A stretch of DNA of 9,425 nt, taken from contig CAJTSQ010000057.1 of assembly GCA_910578735.1 (NCBI GenBank), forward strand, positions 1-9,425, given 5' to 3'. Each line of letters begins with the position of its first letter. Within the stretch, counting starts at the first letter, position 1. This stretch comes from an uncultured Oscillospiraceae bacterium. Its GTDB lineage: Bacteria > Bacillota > Clostridia > Oscillospirales > Oscillospiraceae. Shown here one piece after another: positions 6,281 to 9,425 of this stretch. The position numbers and the translations under genes were made by a program. The notes beneath the pieces are model-generated. The model was not told the DNA's origin. It did not search any database and saw only the letters and a program-made list of their open reading frames with translations.

Positions 6281-8668
6281 TCACCTCCACAAAAATTCAA
6301 GATCGGATTCGCCCATGGAAAAGCCAGTCTCCGCATGATAGTGCCCGTTGAGCCCCAGCGCTCCGCCTTGGAGGGGAATCAGACCGTGCTCCTCGTTCAG
6401 GCGGTCGATTTGATATTGGTACAACGAGACGGTATAGGGCTTTGCCGCCTTCAGAAGGGAGCGCAGATAGCCTGGGTCCCGTCCCGCTTGTTCGCCGCAC
6501 AACTCTTGTATCAGCTGCTCACCCTGGCCGTATGGGACGACTACATCCGTGGTGTTCTCCTCAAAGACTTGAAACAGCGATCCGGCCAGCCGAAACGCCT
6601 GGCGGAAAAAATAGGGCTGATCCTGAGTACAATAGCCGTTCAGCGACAGGAGTGAAAACAGCGACGGGCGGTCTTTCAAGGAGTAGTCATGATGCCCCCT
6701 CGGTTCTCTGCGGTACAATGCGCGGTAATAATGCCCGACCGCCTCGTCAGAGTCCAGGGTGTTGTGATACCGCTCCGGATGCACCGAAAATTCTGTGATT
6801 AGTTCCTGGGTCGCACCTTGTCCCCTCTGGATATCCGGCAGCTTGGCGAGGGATTCGTTTTGACACTGTACCAGATAAACCGGAGCCAGGACACCCGGGC
6901 CGGCTTCGCCGCTGCGGTTGCATCGTCCCGCCGACTGGATTACGCTGTCCATCCCGGCGGAGAGGCGGATCACACAGGCAAAGGAAATATCCACTCCGGC
7001 TTCGATGACCTGGGTGGAGACGCAGACCGTTTTTTGTCCGCGCTGTTCCAATGCGCTCAGCAGCTTGTCCAGCGCTTCCCTGCGATGGGCCACGCACATG
7101 GCGGCAGAGAGGGAAAAGAGCGCAAAGTCTCCTCCTTTCAGGAGGCTGTAGAGATGTTCCGCCTGACTTTTTTTATTGCAGACGATTAGCAGGCTGTCCG
7201 CAGAACCCAACGTTTTCAGGGCAAATTCAGAAACCTGCTCCAGCGGCATGCTTCCAATGCTTTGTATATCCGTCCGTCGAAAGACTTCCCAGATGACGGG
7301 ATCATGGGGAACAATCTCGGGGATTGGGCTATGTATGGGGTGTTCAATCTGTTCTGTACAAGGCTGGGTGGCAGAGCAGAGGACGATCGTGGCTCCGCAG
7401 ATCTCCGACAAGAAATTGACCGCCAAAGAAAACAAAGACAGCATTTTACCGGGAACGGTCTGGACCTCATCAATGACGATGACACTGCCGCACAGGGCGT
7501 GAAACCGCCGGATGGCCGTGGTTTTGCCGGAGAACAGGGTATTTAGCAGCTGGACCAGGGTGGTGATGATAATAGGGGATTCCCAGGTTTCCGTCAAAAG
7601 CTCCTGTTCATCCAGTTGTTGACTGTTTTCTTCTGTTCGCACCAGGTTGGAATGGTGTTCCAGGATGAGGCTGTCATTTTGAATACAGCCCCGGATTACC
7701 GCTGCGTTTTGTTCCAGAATGCTGAGCAGAGGAGAGGTGAAGATGATGCGCTGCTTCCGATGCCGGCGGGCGTGGGCGAGAGCGAACCGCAGACTGGACA
7801 GGGTTTTGCCGCCGCCGGTTGGTACATGGAGACGGAACACGCCGCCGGGCTGTTCCGCTGCCTGCCTGCATTGGTTCGAGATCTTACGGCGGGCCTGATT
7901 GACGGGAGTTTTTGATGGCAGCGCGTTCAGTTTTTCCTCTGTCTTTGTCAATAGATCGGACCACAGCCGTTCCAAAGCCTCGCCGCCGGGGGTTGCGGGG
8001 AACTGTGTGCCGTTTATAAATTCTGCTGTGTCCCGCCGGTCTCCCTCAATCACCGCAGAGAGCAGCAGCCGGGAGAGCAGGCCGGAATAAAAGGCCGTCT
8101 CCTGCTCATAACGTTCATCGCTGGCCTCATCGCCGGTCATGGAGCAGATGTGTTCCAGAGCCGGAGTCAGCTCTTCGAGAGCAATCCGAAATCGTTGGTC
8201 CAACTCCTCTTGGCCGGCACAAAAGCGGAAGAAGTTCTCCTCCGCCTCTTCATAACAGATGTCCTCTTTGGCCAGCCTGTACTGAAATCCGTTTTTTTGC
8301 CTCTCATCCACACAGTCGAAGAGCCCGTGGTGCCCTCCGGACGCCAAGGCCAGAAGCTCACTGACCACACCGGAAAAGTCTCCGGCATCTGTGCTGAAAT
8401 AACGTTCCAGCAGAAGGCGCACACCAGCAAATGTGTGATTTACACTGCCCTTTTGACCAATCTGATTAATCATGTAATTCTGGAAGGTGGCAGTGCATTT
8501 TCCGGCATCATGAACCAGCCCCGCAAGATATCCGACGGCGGAAAGATGTACTGGTTTCAAGGCCTGTGCGGCATACTTCGCAGTGTTAAGGCAGTGCTGG
8601 CTGACGGTTTGAACCGCAATGGACTGACCGGATAAATCTTTTTTAATATGGGCCAGAAAATCCATCAT
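6281..8668 (-). CDS. cas3: Cas3 helicase-nuclease (HD domain N-terminal)
   Basis: The 795-residue protein is the effector that unwinds and degrades DNA marked by Cascade. The N-terminal HD nuclease shows H25 (SQHCLNTAKY), H53-D54 in GLVHDAGK and the GGHHG motif at about 111-115. The superfamily 2 helicase follows: PTGGGKT (about 283-289), DEVQ (about 400-403), SAT (about 432-434), STQVIEAGVDISF (about 551-563) and QSAGRCNR (about 578-585). All key motifs are intact. Start candidates are TTG 8674, ATG 8668 and ATG 8665; ATG 8668 is preferred because AGGAG (8680-8676) is 7 nt upstream. It is the first gene of the operon, about 48 nt below the putative -10 box, and ends 4 nt before cas5c. Confidence 0.97.
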   Translation of the reverse strand: MMDFLAHIKKDLSGQSIAVQTVSQHCLNTAKYAAQALKPVHLSAVGYLAGLVHDAGKCTATFQNYMINQIGQKGSVNHTFAGVRLLLERYFSTDAGDFSGVVSELLALASGGHHGLFDCVDERQKNGFQYRLAKEDICYEEAEENFFRFCAGQEELDQRFRIALEELTPALEHICSMTGDEASDERYEQETAFYSGLLSRLLLSAVIEGDRRDTAEFINGTQFPATPGGEALERLWSDLLTKTEEKLNALPSKTPVNQARRKISNQCRQAAEQPGGVFRLHVPTGGGKTLSSLRFALAHARRHRKQRIIFTSPLLSILEQNAAVIRGCIQNDSLILEHHSNLVRTEENSQQLDEQELLTETWESPIIITTLVQLLNTLFSGKTTAIRRFHALCGSVIVIDEVQTVPGKMLSLFSLAVNFLSEICGATIVLCSATQPCTEQIEHPIHSPIPEIVPHDPVIWEVFRRTDIQSIGSMPLEQVSEFALKTLGSADSLLIVCNKKSQAEHLYSLLKGGDFALFSLSAAMCVAHRREALDKLLSALEQRGQKTVCVSTQVIEAGVDISFACVIRLSAGMDSVIQSAGRCNRSGEAGPGVLAPVYLVQCQNESLAKLPDIQRGQGATQELITEFSVHPERYHNTLDSDEAVGHYYRALYRREPRGHHDYSLKDRPSLFSLLSLNGYCTQDQPYFFRQAFRLAGSLFQVFEENTTDVVVPYGQGEQLIQELCGEQAGRDPGYLRSLLKAAKPYTVSLYQYQIDRLNEEHGLIPLQGGALGLNGHYHAETGFSMGESDLEFLWR

Positions 8669-8715
8669 CAGCAATCTCCTTTTTGAGCTATTAAAGCAGA
8701 AATAGAGTCGTTACT

Positions 8716-8744
8716 ATTATACACTGCCCCAAGGAGTGATTCAA
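8716..8744 (-). promoter_or_regulatory. Sigma-A-like promoter of the cas operon
   Basis: On the minus strand TTGAAT (8744-8739) is separated by exactly 17 nt from a perfect TATAAT (8721-8716). The start of transcription would fall near 8710, giving an untranslated leader of about 40 nt before the cas3 ATG at 8668. No other promoter of this quality was seen in the tightly packed operon, so this probably drives all cas genes. No clear operator was identified. Confidence 0.75.
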
Positions 8745-8913
8745 GCTGTCTGTCCTTTACTTATGCATATATTTTGCCAGAACTTTTCTGCTTTTAGCAG
8801 GAAAGAAGCCGTGTTTACCTTTATTATGAAAACCCATCTCCGCCTTGCCCTGCGATTCCTGGATCGCCGAACATTTCTCATGATTTTTGGGTGCTGATCT
8901 AGACTTGCAGCCG
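8745..8913. other. Non-coding stretch upstream of the cas promoter
   Basis: No convincing reading frame on either strand. It may be the untranslated tail of the IS110 element whose transposase remnant ends at 8914. One hairpin is visible at 8783-8805: CTTTTCTGC, loop TTTTA, GCAGGAAAG, with one T-G pair. It has no following T run and lies about 40 nt upstream of the -35 box, so it could be a regulatory site or nothing. Confidence 0.4.
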
Positions 8914-9090
8914 TTACAGATAGTTCTGAATTTTATGTTCTTTACGGAAGCCGCCGTAATAATCCGCTCCCAAACCGCGGAATGGAACGCACTTCTTCAG
9001 AATATGGTAGATGGCGATGAACTTGGAGTGGGCCAGGGCCATAGTCGCCCGGTTCTTTCCGCGTCTCGCTGCGAAGCACTGATACCGGGC
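8914..9090 (-). pseudogene. IS110-family transposase remnant (C-terminal end)
   Basis: Minus-strand translation from about 9090 gives RGKNRATMALAHSKF followed by IAIYHILKKCVPF and LGADYYGGFRKEH, stopping at TAA (8916-8914). This matches the end of IS110/IS116/IS902-type transposases, which have a conserved RGKKRA...AHxxL...YHxLK...LGADY pattern. Only about 58 residues remain; the DEDD catalytic domain and the rest of the C-terminal domain are absent, there is no start codon, and upstream the frame closes with a stop in the hairpin loop (9114-9112). The similarity begins where the perfect inverted repeat ends. It is a dead scar of a mobile element inserted between the hydrolase gene and the cas promoter. 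Confidence 0.75.
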
Positions 9091-9136
9091 CGCTTTTGCG
9101 GTTGCCGCTGTTCACAGCGGCAACCGCAAAAGCGGC
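9089..9136. repeat. Perfect 22-bp inverted repeat with 4-nt loop
   Basis: Arms 9089-9110 and 9115-9136 are exact reverse complements with loop TTCA; the arm starts GCCGCTTTTGCGG. RNA from either strand would form a very stable hairpin. It lies 55 nt downstream of the hydrolase stop and could end that transcript, but neither side has a real U tract (CCCGGTATC follows on the minus strand, TTGAATCAAA on the plus strand). It abuts the truncated side of the transposase remnant, so it may instead be a repetitive palindromic or miniature mobile element. Confidence 0.85.
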
Positions 9137-9190
9137 TTGAATCAAATTTATTATTTCCGACCTTTAAACTCGTAAATAATAACATTTCTC

Positions 9191-9425
9191 TCATAGGTCC
9201 GCACCGTTGGAGCGAATGACCTCCCGGTACCACCGCCCGCTGTCTTTCAGCATCCAGTCCCCTGTGGCGTAATCCACATAGGCCAAGCCAAAGCAAGGGT
9301 CATAGCCCTCAGCCCACTCGAAGTTATCCGTCAGGGACCACCGGACATCCGTGCCCTGGTCAATGGCGCGCTTCAGCGCCCGGAGACACCGGGTCAGGAA
9401 GTCGATCCGCAGAGGATCGTGTACG
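9191..9425 (-). CDS. GH1 family beta-glucosidase, C-terminal fragment
   Basis: The window holds the last 78 residues of a gene whose start lies beyond 9425; the stop is TGA at 9193-9191. The sequence contains WSLTDNFEWAEGYD, then FGLAYVDY and KDSGRWYREVI, the standard C-terminal signature of family 1 glycoside hydrolases; the glutamate and tryptophan of NFEW contact the sugar in this family. Substrate would be a beta-glucoside or phospho-beta-glucoside; which of the two cannot be told. The acid/base and nucleophile glutamates lie upstream, outside the window. Most relatives read VRGYFxWSL here, whereas this gene reads DVRWSL, so about four residues of that strand are missing. It is transcribed toward the cas operon but separated from it by a hairpin and a mobile-element scar. 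Confidence 0.88.
   Translation of the reverse strand, partial: VHDPLRIDFLTRCLRALKRAIDQGTDVRWSLTDNFEWAEGYDPCFGLAYVDYATGDWMLKDSGRWYREVIRSNGADL

Noticed and set aside
7362..7369. GGCTGGGT on the plus strand within cas3, matching 8 of the 11 bases of the variant handle, so the handle could pair with cas3 mRNA
   Set aside because: An 8-base match is not surprising in 9.4 kb on two strands, and the codons are ordinary; there is no wider complementarity.
8942..9145. A 67-residue minus-strand frame across the hairpin
   Set aside because: It is the wrong frame relative to the transposase remnant, and its N-terminal half is just the hairpin translated.
9148..9182. AT-rich 9-bp inverted repeat (TTATTATTT / AAATAATAA) after the hydrolase stop
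   Set aside because: Long 17-nt loop, only A-T pairs and low complexity; no support as a terminator or binding site.

Overview
This window carries a complete type I-C CRISPR-Cas locus on the minus strand. It is flanked on the right by a mobile-element scar and the 3' end of a glycoside hydrolase gene. Moderately high GC, strong GGAGG-type ribosome binding sites before almost every gene, and the character of the proteins suggest a Gram-positive Clostridia bacterium, plausibly a gut Oscillospiraceae-type organism. The genus is inference only.

Layout, read in the direction of transcription (high to low coordinates): the C-terminal end of a GH1 beta-glucosidase (9425-9191); a perfect 22-bp hairpin (9089-9136); a 5'-truncated IS110-family transposase remnant (9090-8914); a short non-coding stretch; a sigma-A-like promoter (about 8744-8716); then cas3, cas5c, cas8c, cas7c, cas4, cas1 and cas2 (8668-936), nearly gapless and mostly overlapping; a 169-nt leader (935-767); and a CRISPR array of 11 repeats and 10 spacers (766-68). 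The first 67 bases of the window are the trailer side of the array and hold no recognisable gene.

How the parts work together: Cas1, Cas2 and Cas4 acquire spacers. Cas5c takes the place of Cas6 and cuts the pre-crRNA. Cas5c, Cas7c, Cas8c and a small subunit form Cascade, and Cas3 (HD nuclease plus helicase) degrades the target. The small subunit Cas11c appears to be made from an internal start inside cas8c (ATG at 4165), preceded by a near-perfect Shine-Dalgarno sequence.

The most unusual feature is the array. All 11 repeats share the same first 22 nt (the stem-loop, in crRNA orientation). The four leader-proximal repeats replace the entire last 11 nt, which is the crRNA 5' handle: TGGATTGAAAT becomes ACGGCTGGGTC. 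The change starts at the position where Cas5c is expected to cut, extends the palindrome from 20 to 24 nt, and leaves GTC next to the spacer, one base from the usual I-C PAM TTC. Because new repeats are copied from the leader-proximal one, this looks like one handle-replacement event followed by continued acquisition, or a recombination between two arrays.
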